Positions 26,122 through 34,896 of a DNA stretch of 64,000 nt are shown here, in pieces. The position numbers were made by a program, and so were the translations under genes. Position 1 is the first letter of the stretch; each line of letters starts with the position of its first letter. The stretch lies in contig CANNCW010000002.1 in assembly GCA_947503345.1 (NCBI GenBank), forward strand, positions 310,001 to 374,000, written 5' to 3'. The stretch is from an uncultured Kangiella sp. Lineage in GTDB: Bacteria; Pseudomonadota; Gammaproteobacteria; Enterobacterales; Kangiellaceae. Below the pieces are notes generated by a model, which saw nothing but the letters and a program-made list of their open reading frames with translations, did not search any database and had not been told where the DNA came from.

Positions 26122-27711
26122 TTAGACCTTTTCTTGAGTAACCAAGTACTCATCGTAAGTCCCACGGAAATCAACAATACCATCCGCTGTCATGTCTATA
26201 ATACGTGTAGCCAATGAAGATACAAACTCACGATCATGACTTACAAAAATAATAGTGCCTGGATAATTTACTAATGCCAAGTTTAGCGATTCAATTGACT
26301 CCATATCCATGTGATTGGTCGGCTCATCCATAATGATAATATTCGGCTGTTGAAGCATTAATTTACCAAACAGCATACGACCTTTTTCACCACCCGATAA
26401 CACCTGAACTTTTTTCTTAATATCATGCTGTGAAAATAGTAAACGGCCTAACATTCCACGAATGGCTAAATCATCGTCAGTTTCTTTGCCCCATTGTTCC
26501 ATCCATTGAAACAAATCTAATTCTTGTTCAAATTCGGAAGCATGATCTTGAGCGTAATAACCAATGTTAGAATTCTCAGACCATTTTACGGTTCCCGTTT
26601 CAGGCTGGTACTCATTCATTAGGCAACGCAACATACTGGTTTTACCGATACCACTTTGCCCAATAATGGCTAAACGTTCGCCGACTTCTAAATTAATATT
26701 GAAATTATTGAATAACTCCGTATCAAAACTCTTACTTAAGTTTTCTACTTCTAATGCTAAACGATAAAGTTTTTTCGATTGCTCAAAACGAATAAAAGGA
26801 TTCTGACGAGTCGATGGTTTAATATCTTCTAAAACAATCTTATCAATCTGCTTGGCGCGCGAAGTTGCCTGCTTAGATTTAGATGCATTAGCCGAGAAAC
26901 GACTAACAAAAGATTTTAATTCTGCAATTTGCGCTTTTTTCTTGGCATTATCCGCCTGCATTCTTTCTTGGATCTGAGTCGCTGCCGTCATGTACTCGTC
27001 ATAATTACCAGGGAAGATCTTTATCTCCCCATAATCCAAATCAGCCATATGACTACAAACACTATTTAAGAAGTGTCTATCGTGCGAAATAATAACCATA
27101 GTACAGTTACGAGCATTTAAAACCCCTTCCAACCAGCGAATAGTATTAATATCCAAGTTATTGGTCGGCTCGTCCAACAACATGATATCCGGCTCAGAGA
27201 ATAAAACTTGAGTTAACAAGACCCGCAACTTCCAACCAGGCGCAACTTCGCTCATTGGCCCCCAATGTTGCTCTAAAGGAATACCAACTCCCAACAACAG
27301 CTCGCCAGCACGTGCTTCGGCAGTATAACCATCCATTTCCGCAAACTGAGCTTCCAAATCACCGGCTCGCATACCATCTTCTTCCGTCATCTCAGCTTTA
27401 GCATAAATCGCATCACGCTCAGACTTAACTGCCCACAATTCTTCGTGCCCCATGATAACCGTATCTAAAACACTGTATTTTTCGTAAGCAAATTGATCTT
27501 GTTTCAAACGCCCAATACGCTCATTTGGATCTAACGAGACATTACCCGAAGAAGGCTCAAGCTCACCACCCAAAATTTTCATAAAGGTGGATTTACCACA
27601 ACCATTAGCGCCAATCAGGCCATAACGGTTGCCATTACCAAATTTAACGGAAACGTTTTCAAATAAAGGCTTCTCGCCAAACTGCATGGTGATATTAGAA
27701 GTAGAAAGCAC
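26122..27711 (-). CDS. ABC-F family ATPase, YbiT-like
   Basis: 529 residues, almost identical in length to E. coli YbiT; GTG start at 27711. Two ABC cassettes: Walker [13 protein letters not shown] and [11 protein letters not shown], signatures [10 protein letters not shown] (second) and a degenerate first one, Walker [13 protein letters not shown] and [11 protein letters not shown]. The linker between them ([25 protein letters not shown]) is the P-site tRNA-interaction motif of ABC-F proteins. There are no membrane segments. ABC-F proteins act on the ribosomal E site to rescue or tune translation; with arfB downstream, this is a ribosome-rescue pair. Confidence 0.9.
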   Translation of the reverse strand: MLSTSNITMQFGEKPLFENVSVKFGNGNRYGLIGANGCGKSTFMKILGGELEPSSGNVSLDPNERIGRLKQDQFAYEKYSVLDTVIMGHEELWAVKSERDAIYAKAEMTEEDGMRAGDLEAQFAEMDGYTAEARAGELLLGVGIPLEQHWGPMSEVAPGWKLRVLLTQVLFSEPDIMLLDEPTNNLDINTIRWLEGVLNARNCTMVIISHDRHFLNSVCSHMADLDYGEIKIFPGNYDEYMTAATQIQERMQADNAKKKAQIAELKSFVSRFSANASKSKQATSRAKQIDKIVLEDIKPSTRQNPFIRFEQSKKLYRLALEVENLSKSFDTELFNNFNINLEVGERLAIIGQSGIGKTSMLRCLMNEYQPETGTVKWSENSNIGYYAQDHASEFEQELDLFQWMEQWGKETDDDLAIRGMLGRLLFSQHDIKKKVQVLSGGEKGRMLFGKLMLQQPNIIIMDEPTNHMDMESIESLNLALVNYPGTIIFVSHDREFVSSLATRIIDMTADGIVDFRGTYDEYLVTQEKV

Positions 27712-27950
27712 TGTGATTATCCGATTTGTAGGCTATTGGTTATAAATATAAGAGGTAGCAGAATGAGGCGATTACCTATTCTGCCAAAATTTCGCGCAGA
27801 TTATGACATAATCAACCAGTAATCGCACTTAGAAACTTATGCGGACCAAATATAATAATCCCATTTTTTCCCCAATAGCTTTGCTCATAATCCATTATAA
27901 ATATGCTCTTTATGCGTCAGAATATATTGCATCCATGATTACACGCTTTA

Positions 27951-28586
27951 CTAATCAAAGTTATATCTAAAGTTCAAGCTATAAGTTTTTTCACCCTCTT
28001 TAAATGATGCGGTAAAATCTGTCGCAAAACTATTAGTAACATGATAGCGAAGGCTCGCATTAACTCCTAGCTTACCACTTGAACCGGCATTTAAATCAGG
28101 GTCAGAAAAATTCAAGTTGGATTCCCACTCAAGGTTATCGGTAAGAAATCCTCGACCACCGAGCTCTGCTTCATACCCAAAGGTTGCTTCTTTTAAAAAT
28201 GCAGAGTCAATGTTTTGTCTTAATACTCCAAATTTGGACACGAACTGTGTTTGACCTCTAGTATGAAAGCCTAAACCAAAAACTTGAGTATCAATGTTTA
28301 CTTTTGGATCGGAATTGAGGAAATCCCCAATGTTTTCTCCTAAGTCCAAACTGGAAAAATCAAAATCTATATAGGTAAAATAATTATCAGCAAATGAAAA
28401 TGATCCTTCAAACGCCAACCCTTGTCTAGTCTTGTCATCAAATACGAACCTTAACGCATCACTGCCCGTCTCAAACTCGCTAACTCGACTATACGAATAG
28501 CCAAGCTCAAGGTAATCATAACTAACCTCATCAGCAACCACAGTTGATGAGAGTGCTAAAATTGAAATGCTCATTAATTTTTTCAA
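27951..28586 (-). CDS. Outer-membrane-like beta-barrel protein
   Basis: 211 residues, TTG start at 28586 with AAGGAA upstream. A signal peptide (MKKLMSISILALSSTVVA) precedes alternating amphipathic strands ending in aromatic residues (YDYLELGYSYSRV, NYFTYIDFDFSSLDL, ASLRYHVTNSFATDFTASF, TYSLNFRYNF). This suits a small 8-stranded barrel. The C-terminus is NFD rather than the usual terminal Phe. No homologue is recognised; function unknown. The 239 bases downstream of it, up to 27712, contain nothing I can assign. Confidence 0.7.
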   Translation of the reverse strand: MKKLMSISILALSSTVVADEVSYDYLELGYSYSRVSEFETGSDALRFVFDDKTRQGLAFEGSFSFADNYFTYIDFDFSSLDLGENIGDFLNSDPKVNIDTQVFGLGFHTRGQTQFVSKFGVLRQNIDSAFLKEATFGYEAELGGRGFLTDNLEWESNLNFSDPDLNAGSSGKLGVNASLRYHVTNSFATDFTASFKEGEKTYSLNFRYNFD

Positions 28587-28810
28587 AAGTTTTTCCTTGT
28601 TTAACCATATTAAGTTGAGTTTTTGAGCATGTTATTTTTGTTTGGTTCAGTTTTTATAAAAAAAGAAAAATTGAACTTTTTTAGTTCTTGTTAAAGTTAT
28701 TATTTATAATAAAATTTATTCAAAGTAATAAATCGACTTTAGAATGAGTCCTTGTTACTCTGCGTACCAACAAACTAGGACATAACCAAAAATACATAAT
28801 ACAAAACAGC

Positions 28811-29908
28811 ATGTCACAAATTCTAACTTTTATTTATGCTATCGGAGCCTTTCAAGGCTTAGTTTTATTCGCTCTTCTTATCAGCGATAAACGAGTAAAC
28901 TACGCCAGTAAACTGTTAGGCTTACTTTGCCTAATGATTGCCAGTTCGTTTGCACTACCTTTGATATTTGGTCTAGGCAATGGTCCCTTAGCTTGGTTGA
29001 TTGCACCGATTGTGTTTTTACCGGCGTGCTATGGCGGTGTGACCTATTTGTATTGTCGCTCAGCTATTACGGGATCACCTTTAAAGCTTTTAGACTTACT
29101 TCATTTAATTCCTTTGGTTATTTGCTATCTGCTGAATTATGAAATTTTGTTTTCGCCTGAAAAAGCGATTGAATTTTTAGCAATGCACAATGACGCAACC
29201 ATAACCAAAGCTATTACGGCGGCGATTATTTTTGCTCAAATTGTGCTCTATATCATTTTGATTATCAGCATGCTGGTCTATTACCAAAGGAAAGCTAAGC
29301 AGACTTTATCATCCTACAATCCCGATATTTTCAAATGGTTATGGAGTCTTACCGCATTTGCCGTACTCTTTTGGGGACTCTCCATCGTCTTTAACTACAT
29401 CAGCCCAATGCCTAGTATCAACCTTTTAGCCTACGCTACGATGGTCTTAATGGTGTATTTTATTGGTTTTGTCCAATGGCGAAATCCTGGTATTTTTCAT
29501 ATCCAAAAACTGGATAAACAACCTGAAGTCCAAGATAAACCAAACACATCTGAAGGATTGCTCGATCAAGAAATGCGGTCTAGCATCTTGCAAGAAGTCA
29601 AAAAACAGGTCAAAGAACAAGCTTTGTACCGCAACAGTGAGCTAACTTTAGCAACACTCGCAGAGCATATCGGCATCAGCGTCCACCACCTATCCGAAAC
29701 CTTAAATCAACAAGGCGGTAAAAACTTTAACCAGTTTATTAACGAATACCGAGTGGCTGAAGTGTGCGAACAACTCAAACAAAAAAGCGATCGTAAGCTG
29801 ATTGATATCGCTTTAGATACTGGCTTTTCCTCAAAAAGCAGCTTTAACGCCACCTTTAAAAAGCTTACAGGTAAGACGCCGAGTGTTTATCGCCAAGAAT
29901 TAACCTAA
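28811..29908 (+). CDS. Membrane-anchored AraC family transcriptional regulator
   Basis: 365 residues. The first 220 residues contain about seven transmembrane helices (FIYAIGAFQGLVLFALLI, LLGLLCLMIASSFALPLIF and others). The C-terminal 100 residues are an AraC helix-turn-helix pair (LATLAEHIGISVHHLSETLN and IDIALDTGFSSKSSFNATFKK). Such membrane AraC regulators are thought to read an envelope or lipid-soluble signal. The downstream amidohydrolase gene, on the same strand, is preceded by a tandem 22-bp repeat that looks like its binding site. The 224 bases upstream are very AT-rich and contain no other gene. Confidence 0.87.
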   Translation: MSQILTFIYAIGAFQGLVLFALLISDKRVNYASKLLGLLCLMIASSFALPLIFGLGNGPLAWLIAPIVFLPACYGGVTYLYCRSAITGSPLKLLDLLHLIPLVICYLLNYEILFSPEKAIEFLAMHNDATITKAITAAIIFAQIVLYIILIISMLVYYQRKAKQTLSSYNPDIFKWLWSLTAFAVLFWGLSIVFNYISPMPSINLLAYATMVLMVYFIGFVQWRNPGIFHIQKLDKQPEVQDKPNTSEGLLDQEMRSSILQEVKKQVKEQALYRNSELTLATLAEHIGISVHHLSETLNQQGGKNFNQFINEYRVAEVCEQLKQKSDRKLIDIALDTGFSSKSSFNATFKKLTGKTPSVYRQELT

Positions 29909-29918
29909 AAATACTACC

Positions 29919-29994
29919 GTCATTCCCGCGTAGGCGGGAATCCTGCCAAGTCCTGCACAATACTCAAGAAGATTACCGTTTGCACGGGAATGAC
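29919..29994. repeat. dRS3-like palindrome pair (about 75 bp) after the AraC gene
   Basis: The left palindrome ATTCCCGCGTAGGCGGGAAT (29922-29941) is preceded by GTC. The degenerate right one (29972-29991, ATTACC...CGGGAAT) is followed by GAC. The two units are arranged head to head so the whole element has inverted ends GTCATTCCCG/CGGGAATGAC. It follows the regulator's stop codon and may act as a transcriptional stop. Confidence 0.75.
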
Positions 29995-30032
29995 GAAAAA
30001 TCAATAAAATCAACAACTTAAAAATTCTGCAC

Positions 30033-30076
30033 TCCAATTTTATAATCTTGGACGTCCAATTTTACCGTTCTGGACG
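30033..30076 (+). promoter_or_regulatory. Tandem 22-bp direct repeats, likely operator of the amidohydrolase gene
   Basis: Two adjacent copies (30033-30054 and 30055-30076) share TCCAATTTT at the left and TGGACG at the right; they differ mainly at four central positions. Their junction makes the perfect palindrome TGGACGTCCA (30049-30058). The repeat starts 102 bases before the amidohydrolase ATG and directly follows the AraC regulator gene, matching the direct-repeat site style of AraC proteins. Confidence 0.65.
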
Positions 30077-30134
30077 CTTCCACCCTTCCCAACTGTTGAA
30101 ATGACTCCATCAAAACAACTGACGGAGTTTCACA

Positions 30135-31661
30135 ATGCTAAAAACAATCACTAAATGGTTCCTATACATCCTCGCCGGCTTAACGGTTCTAACCATAGGC
30201 TTTCTAATTTGGTACAAAGGCGCGATTAATGCCACCTATGGTTCCAAAACCGAATTAGCCGATCACACGGCTTTTGCCACCCCACAACAACTAACCGCCA
30301 TTACCAATGCCAATGTGCTTTCTCCTGATGGCCAATCGATGCTACCTAACCGCACGCTAATCCTTGATAATGGCAAGATTGTCTCGGTATCTACTGAGGC
30401 GACAATCCCAACCAATGCCAAAGTGATTAACGCCCAAGGCAAATACGTGATCCCAGGCTTAGTAGATTCCCATGTACATCTGCATAAAAGCCCTAACGAT
30501 CTATTGTTATACGTTGCCAATGGCGTAACCCATATTCGTGAGATGGGTGGTTTTCCAGAAAGCCTAGAATATCGCGAGGAAATTGAGCAAGGTCGTATTG
30601 GGCCTAAACTTTATGTTGCTTCTCCTCCGATTAATACCAAAGAGTATGCCGAAGGTAAGGGGTTCGAATTCTTTTCTCACCATGAAGCGGTTCAAACCGT
30701 AGAACAAGCTGAAGATAAGATCCGTGAATACGTTGAAGCTGGCTATGACGCCATTAAGACTTATCATTTAGACATGCCAAGCTACCGCGCGGTAAACAAG
30801 CTATCAGCCGAACTTGGAGCCCATACCGTTGGCCACTTCCCACTAGACTTTACTTTAGATGAGCTAAAAGTAACCCAACAGCGCGAATTAGCCCACCTTG
30901 AGGAAATCGTCAGTGTATTGATCCGTGAATTTGGCTCCATCAACAAAAACGGCAGCGATAACTTTTATAAGCACGTACAAGACCGTAGCGATGAAATTAT
31001 CGATGACCTTTTGGCTAAAGATATCGTTGTGAACTCAGTATTGCTTTATATGGAAAATATCCATGACCAATTCAGCGATTTAGAAGGCAAACTAAAAACC
31101 GTTCCATTGGAATATGTAAACCCAGCGCTAGTAGAAGGCACAAAACTAATCCCAGGCTTTAAAGTTGGCTGGTTACCAGGTTTCAATCAATTCGAAGCTA
31201 CTAGTCATTCACACGAGCAAGACTATAAAGAATATGATGTCTATTGGACAGCTCGTGAAAAAGCGCACCACATCCTATTAAAAGCCATGGTAGAACGTAA
31301 CGTAAAAATAGTCGCAGGCTCAGACACAGGCGGATTCCTAGTAGTCCCAGGCTTTGCCCTACACAAAGAAATTCAATCACTGAACAATGGTGGCATGACT
31401 CCAGCACAAGCCCTAGCCACAGCCACTAGAAACCCAGCAGAGTTAATGAAAAGTGACGCAGGAATAATCGAAGTAGGTAAACGCGCAGACTTAGTGATTC
31501 TTAATAAGAACCCACTAATGGATATTAAGAATACCCAATCCATTGATACCGTAATCCTTAATGGACGTACGCTTGACCGTCAACAATTAGATGCGATGCT
31601 AGAAGCGGTTAAAGAAGCTAATAATAAAAGTCGAAAAGTAAATATAGACCAATACTTATAA
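30135..31661 (+). CDS. Amidohydrolase family protein, membrane-anchored
   Basis: 508 residues, start preceded by CGGAG. One N-terminal transmembrane helix (FLYILAGLTVLTIGFLIWY) exports the domain to the periplasm. Amidohydrolase motifs: metal-binding HVH in PGLVDSHVHLHKSPND, His in HTVGHFPLDFT and AHLEEIV, and the Asp of IVAGSDTGGFLV. The C-terminal IIEVGKRADLVILNKNPL is typical of the imidazolonepropionase/dipeptidase-like branch. The substrate is unknown. Probably controlled by the adjacent AraC regulator. Ends in a terminator at 31685-31708. Confidence 0.85.
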   Translation: MLKTITKWFLYILAGLTVLTIGFLIWYKGAINATYGSKTELADHTAFATPQQLTAITNANVLSPDGQSMLPNRTLILDNGKIVSVSTEATIPTNAKVINAQGKYVIPGLVDSHVHLHKSPNDLLLYVANGVTHIREMGGFPESLEYREEIEQGRIGPKLYVASPPINTKEYAEGKGFEFFSHHEAVQTVEQAEDKIREYVEAGYDAIKTYHLDMPSYRAVNKLSAELGAHTVGHFPLDFTLDELKVTQQRELAHLEEIVSVLIREFGSINKNGSDNFYKHVQDRSDEIIDDLLAKDIVVNSVLLYMENIHDQFSDLEGKLKTVPLEYVNPALVEGTKLIPGFKVGWLPGFNQFEATSHSHEQDYKEYDVYWTAREKAHHILLKAMVERNVKIVAGSDTGGFLVVPGFALHKEIQSLNNGGMTPAQALATATRNPAELMKSDAGIIEVGKRADLVILNKNPLMDIKNTQSIDTVILNGRTLDRQQLDAMLEAVKEANNKSRKVNIDQYL

Positions 31662-31684
31662 GAAACAGTTAGCTAGTAATAGAT

Positions 31685-31708
31685 AGAGCAGTTAAAACTG
31701 CTCTTTTT
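31685..31708 (+). terminator. Intrinsic terminator of the amidohydrolase gene
   Basis: The 8-bp stem AGAGCAGT/ACTGCTCT with loop TAAA is followed by a T run to 31708. It lies 23 bases beyond the stop codon at 31661. Confidence 0.85.
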
Positions 31709-31742
31709 ACTTAAAAATTAACTGTACCTTACTTATTCTAGC

Positions 31743-32870
31743 TTATTCACAGTATTCATTATAAAACCAGTCAACTTGTTCTTTAATCCTGTTTATCAGT
31801 TTAGGAGGTATGAAAAATCCATCATCTTTAAATTCAATTGGGCAATCTTTTGAATGCTGAAAATAAGTTAGAACTGAAGTTAAACTATTATCACCTTTAG
31901 TAGCTAAAATATTAATTGCTGTGTGGCTTGCATTGAAATCACCCAGCGCTTCAAAGTTTAATTTCTCTAAATTCACAGCTTTTTTACTGGATAAAGGTTG
32001 TACTAAATACCCTCTATTATCTAAGTGAATGTCATCAATTAAGTCAATGTTGTTTACGGTTTTATGCTCAGTTGTATTCTTTATTTTGTAATGCTGAACC
32101 CTCAGGACTAACATTTCATCTATATAATCAATCTTTAAAAATACAGGCCCCGGATAAGCTGGGCCTCCATCAATAGCAACAGCTTGCGTTAATAATATAT
32201 CTCCAATTTTCTGAAACCTCTCATTTTTTAAAGCTATCACTTCATACCCAGCACCGAAACCATTAACAATTGATTTATAGTCAATGACATCATGAGTCCA
32301 CAATCTCGATAAAATATTCAAAACTTTATGAATAGCAGCTGTTCCTTCAGGCATTTTTTTATAAGAGTCGTCAAAATCTATATTCGAAAGGTGGTGCTTT
32401 ACAGCATCAATACCTGTACCGCCAATAAAAACCTCTCCATATCCTTCAATATCATAAACAGCGCAGTTCTTAGCACTAGTAAAGAACTTTTCTTTATCTC
32501 TATACATTAGTACATATGAAAAATCTTTGAGATTACTAGAGTCACTGGCTTCTGTAGCGAAATCCTGAAGGATTTCATTAATTACCTCGTATGTAACTTT
32601 GTCACAAAACTCTAATTTTTCTTCTATAAAATCTTGGAAACATTGAGCTAGTACATAATTGCCAGCCCATGCAAAAGCTAAATTATCATTAATAACGTTT
32701 GCTTTTTGAACCATTCCAACTGGGTAAAATGTAGTATTTTTAATGTTGTTTGATAGCTCACCTGTACCTGGAAGAACTATTGACTCCTTTGTATCCACAT
32801 CAGTTGAAAGCAGAACATCACCGATAATCACAGGTACAGTATGCACCTTCATCATAACTATTGCTGTCAT
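31743..32870 (-). CDS. Proteasome/HslV-like Ntn-hydrolase candidate, unknown function
   Basis: 375 residues from the ATG at 32870, which has an AGGAGGG ribosome binding site 5-6 bases upstream; a reading that starts 18 codons earlier lacks one. After Met removal the N-terminus is TAIVMMK...VIIGD, aligning without gaps with HslV (TTIVSVRR...VIAGD): Thr1, Gly16 and Asp17 coincide. A Lys in GMVQKANVIND and LAFAWAGNYVLAQCFQDFIEEKL match the Lys33 region and the following helix. The segment YGEVFIGGTGIDAVK fits the later core. The C-terminal 200 residues are extra compared with HslV (about 175 residues). I do not know the family; peptidase activity is inferred. Single-gene unit, reading away from prpF behind a shared terminator. 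Confidence 0.7.
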   Translation of the reverse strand: MTAIVMMKVHTVPVIIGDVLLSTDVDTKESIVLPGTGELSNNIKNTTFYPVGMVQKANVINDNLAFAWAGNYVLAQCFQDFIEEKLEFCDKVTYEVINEILQDFATEASDSSNLKDFSYVLMYRDKEKFFTSAKNCAVYDIEGYGEVFIGGTGIDAVKHHLSNIDFDDSYKKMPEGTAAIHKVLNILSRLWTHDVIDYKSIVNGFGAGYEVIALKNERFQKIGDILLTQAVAIDGGPAYPGPVFLKIDYIDEMLVLRVQHYKIKNTTEHKTVNNIDLIDDIHLDNRGYLVQPLSSKKAVNLEKLNFEALGDFNASHTAINILATKGDNSLTSVLTYFQHSKDCPIEFKDDGFFIPPKLINRIKEQVDWFYNEYCE

Positions 32871-32910
32871 AGATTCCCTCCTAAGCGAAAAATTTAGATT
32901 TACACAAAAA

Positions 32911-32931
32911 AAGCCGCATAACAAGCGGCTT
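32911..32931 (-). terminator. Bidirectional-looking terminator downstream of prpF
   Basis: Stem AAGCCGC/GCGGCTT with a 7-base loop is flanked by A and T runs on both sides. It ends the prp transcript coming from prpF (stop at 32975). A second small hairpin (TTTTAATGCAA...TTGCATTAAAA, about 32933-32955) stands between it and prpF. Confidence 0.82.
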
Positions 32932-32974
32932 TTTTAATGCAAACTTGCATTAAAATCAAAGTTTTGCAATTAAC

Positions 32975-34189
32975 TTATTCAGAGGGTACTCGAATATTAC
33001 CTTCCATCAATACCCGCGCACTTCGGCTCATAATCACTTTCTTTGCTTTCCATTGTCCGTTTTCTTCGGCAACTTCCGCGCCAACTTTAAGCGTGCCTGA
33101 AGGATGACCAAAACGAACTCCCGATCTTGGTGAAGTGCTATTGCCTCCTCCTGCTGCTAAGTTAACTAGCGTTCCAGGAATAGCTGACGCGGTTGCGATA
33201 GCGACTGCGGCTGTGCCCATCATAGCGTGATGTAGTAAGCCCATAGAAAGTGCGCGAACATTTAAGTCGATATCGTTTTCAGCTATGTCTTTGCCACTTG
33301 ATGAAGTATAAGATTTTGCTGGTGCAACAAAGGCAACTTTTGGTGTGTGTTGACGGGTTTTGGCTTCTTCAATATCGGTAATCAAGCCCATCTTGATAGC
33401 GCCATAAGCGCGAATGGTCTCGAACATTGCTAATGCTTTTTCATCGCCATTAATATTGGTTTGTAGTTCAGTGCCATTAAAAGCACCGTCAGTACCATTG
33501 CCCTGCATATTGGGGATTTCATCAGCATTTAAGAAAATTGTTGGAATACCTGCGGTGATCATAGTGGCTTTAAAAGTACCAACGCCAGGAACTTCTAAAT
33601 CATCCACTAGATTGCCCGTTGGGAACATGGGTGTATCGCCCGATACTGGCTCTACGAATTCGATTTTTACTTCCGCTGCGGGGAAAGTTACGCCGTCGAG
33701 TTCAAAGTCACCTGTCTCTTGGACTTCACCGTTCGTAATCGGCACATGAGCAATAATGGTTTTCTTGATATTGGCTTGCCAAATACGCACCACGCAGATG
33801 CCATTCTCAGGAATACGCTCAGCATCGACTAAACCGCTATTAATAGCGAAAGAACCAACTGCCGCGGTTAAGTTACCGCAGTTACCGCTCCAATCCACAA
33901 AAGGCTTATCAATCGACACCTGACCGAATAAATAATCCACATCGTGATCGGGGACACTGGCTTCCGAAACAATCACCGTTTTACTGGTACTGGAAGTCGC
34001 CCCGCCCATACCATCGGTTTGCTTACCATAAGGATCAGGACTACCAATCACACGAAGCAATAATCTATCGCGCGCTTCACCTGCAACTTGCGCCGTTTCT
34101 GGCAAGTCAGTTAACTTAAAGAAAACACCTTTAGAAGTACCACCACGCATGTAAGTGGCAGGGACTTTTATTTGAGGAGCAAAACTCAT
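32975..34189 (-). CDS. prpF: AcnD-accessory protein PrpF (2-methylaconitate isomerase)
   Basis: 404 residues. PrpF belongs to the same two-lobed fold as diaminopimelate epimerase; it isomerises trans-2-methylaconitate to the cis form so that the AcnD route works. Seen: PATYMRGGTSKGVFF at the N-terminus, DGMGGATSSTSKTVIV, DWSGNCGNLTAAVG with the active-site Cys, and the C-terminal GHPSGTLKVGAEV. It is the last gene of the propionate block, separated from acnD by a GIY-YIG gene and palindromic repeats, and ends at a terminator. Confidence 0.94.
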   Translation of the reverse strand: MSFAPQIKVPATYMRGGTSKGVFFKLTDLPETAQVAGEARDRLLLRVIGSPDPYGKQTDGMGGATSSTSKTVIVSEASVPDHDVDYLFGQVSIDKPFVDWSGNCGNLTAAVGSFAINSGLVDAERIPENGICVVRIWQANIKKTIIAHVPITNGEVQETGDFELDGVTFPAAEVKIEFVEPVSGDTPMFPTGNLVDDLEVPGVGTFKATMITAGIPTIFLNADEIPNMQGNGTDGAFNGTELQTNINGDEKALAMFETIRAYGAIKMGLITDIEEAKTRQHTPKVAFVAPAKSYTSSSGKDIAENDIDLNVRALSMGLLHHAMMGTAAVAIATASAIPGTLVNLAAGGGNSTSPRSGVRFGHPSGTLKVGAEVAEENGQWKAKKVIMSRSARVLMEGNIRVPSE

Positions 34190-34212
34190 ATTGTTGTGTT
34201 ACCTGTTAGTTG

Positions 34213-34384
34213 ATTCCCGTTTACACGGGAATGAAGTTAATTTTTACTATTGCGCCGTTCCTAATTTGTCATTCCTAAGCAGGTGAGTGACCAAAGGAAG
34301 TACCTGAGGTGAAGCAACTAGAACTCAGTACCAACCTTATTTATCAAATACATTTTCAGCCGTCATTCCCGCGCAGGCGGGAAT
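34213..34384. repeat. dRS3-like palindromes between prpF and the GIY-YIG gene
   Basis: Two clear 20-bp units of the form ATTCCC-N8-GGGAAT occur at 34213-34232 (N8 = GTTTACAC) and 34365-34384 (N8 = GCGCAGGC). A degenerate GTCATTCC unit lies near 34270. They fill most of the 242-base gap, which otherwise holds nothing I can assign. Confidence 0.75.
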
Positions 34385-34431
34385 CCTATTAAGCACAACA
34401 CTTCTTTACTTCTCAGGCTCAGCACATAAAA

Positions 34432-34719
34432 CTAAACAATTTCAGACCAAAGATCATTCCATTCAGGGTTACTCTCTTCAATCAAATCAATTTTCCATTG
34501 TCGATTCCATTTCTTCATTTGTTTTTCTCGAACTATGGCACTTTCCATAGATTCGTGCCGTTCAAAATAAACAAGCTGAGTAATGTTGTACTTTTTACTA
34601 TGACCATCAACCAGATGGTTCCTGTGTTGCCAGATTCTTTTAATTAAGTCACTGGTTACACCTATGTATAAAGCTCCGTCTTGTTTGTTTGCTAGAATAT
34701 AGATGAATGGAGATTTCAT
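34432..34719 (-). CDS. GIY-YIG nuclease family protein
   Basis: 95 residues, the full size of the small stand-alone GIY-YIG family. Motif residues: FIYILANKQDGALYIGVTSDL (Tyr in YIL, Tyr-Ile-Gly, then RIWQHR), a Glu at the metal position (ESMESAIVREKQMKKWNR), and a C-terminal NPEWNDLW. Members are annotated as URI/UvrC-like endonucleases, but cellular roles are unproven. It sits inside the propionate operon between acnD and prpF, and dRS3-like palindromes flank it on both sides. This suggests that it entered as an insertion with those repeats. Confidence 0.88.
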   Translation of the reverse strand: MKSPFIYILANKQDGALYIGVTSDLIKRIWQHRNHLVDGHSKKYNITQLVYFERHESMESAIVREKQMKKWNRQWKIDLIEESNPEWNDLWSEIV

Positions 34720-34750
34720 ATCCTTTGTTCTCCAAGTTATTTAATACGTC

Positions 34751-34882
34751 ATTCCCATGTAAATGGGAATCTTATTAAGTACAACTAGATAGCCGAAACT
34801 CAGCATGATTCCCGCCTGCGCGGTAATGACGGATTTATAAAAGACACTTTAACCTTGAAGTCATTCCCGTGTAAACGGGAAT
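34751..34882. repeat. Three dRS3-like palindromes between the GIY-YIG gene and acnD
   Basis: Units at 34751-34770 (ATTCCCATGTAAATGGGAAT), 34808-34827 (right arm with one mismatch, GGTAAT) and 34863-34882 (ATTCCCGTGTAAACGGGAAT). Together they occupy almost all of the 177-base gap. Confidence 0.78.
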
Positions 34883-34896
34883 CCTCTCAACTACAA

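Noticed and set aside
27712..27950. 239-base gap between the ABC-F and OMP-like genes
   Set aside because: I saw a weak 7-bp inverted repeat (GCAGAAT...ATTCTGC) but no reading frame, RNA gene or clear terminator.
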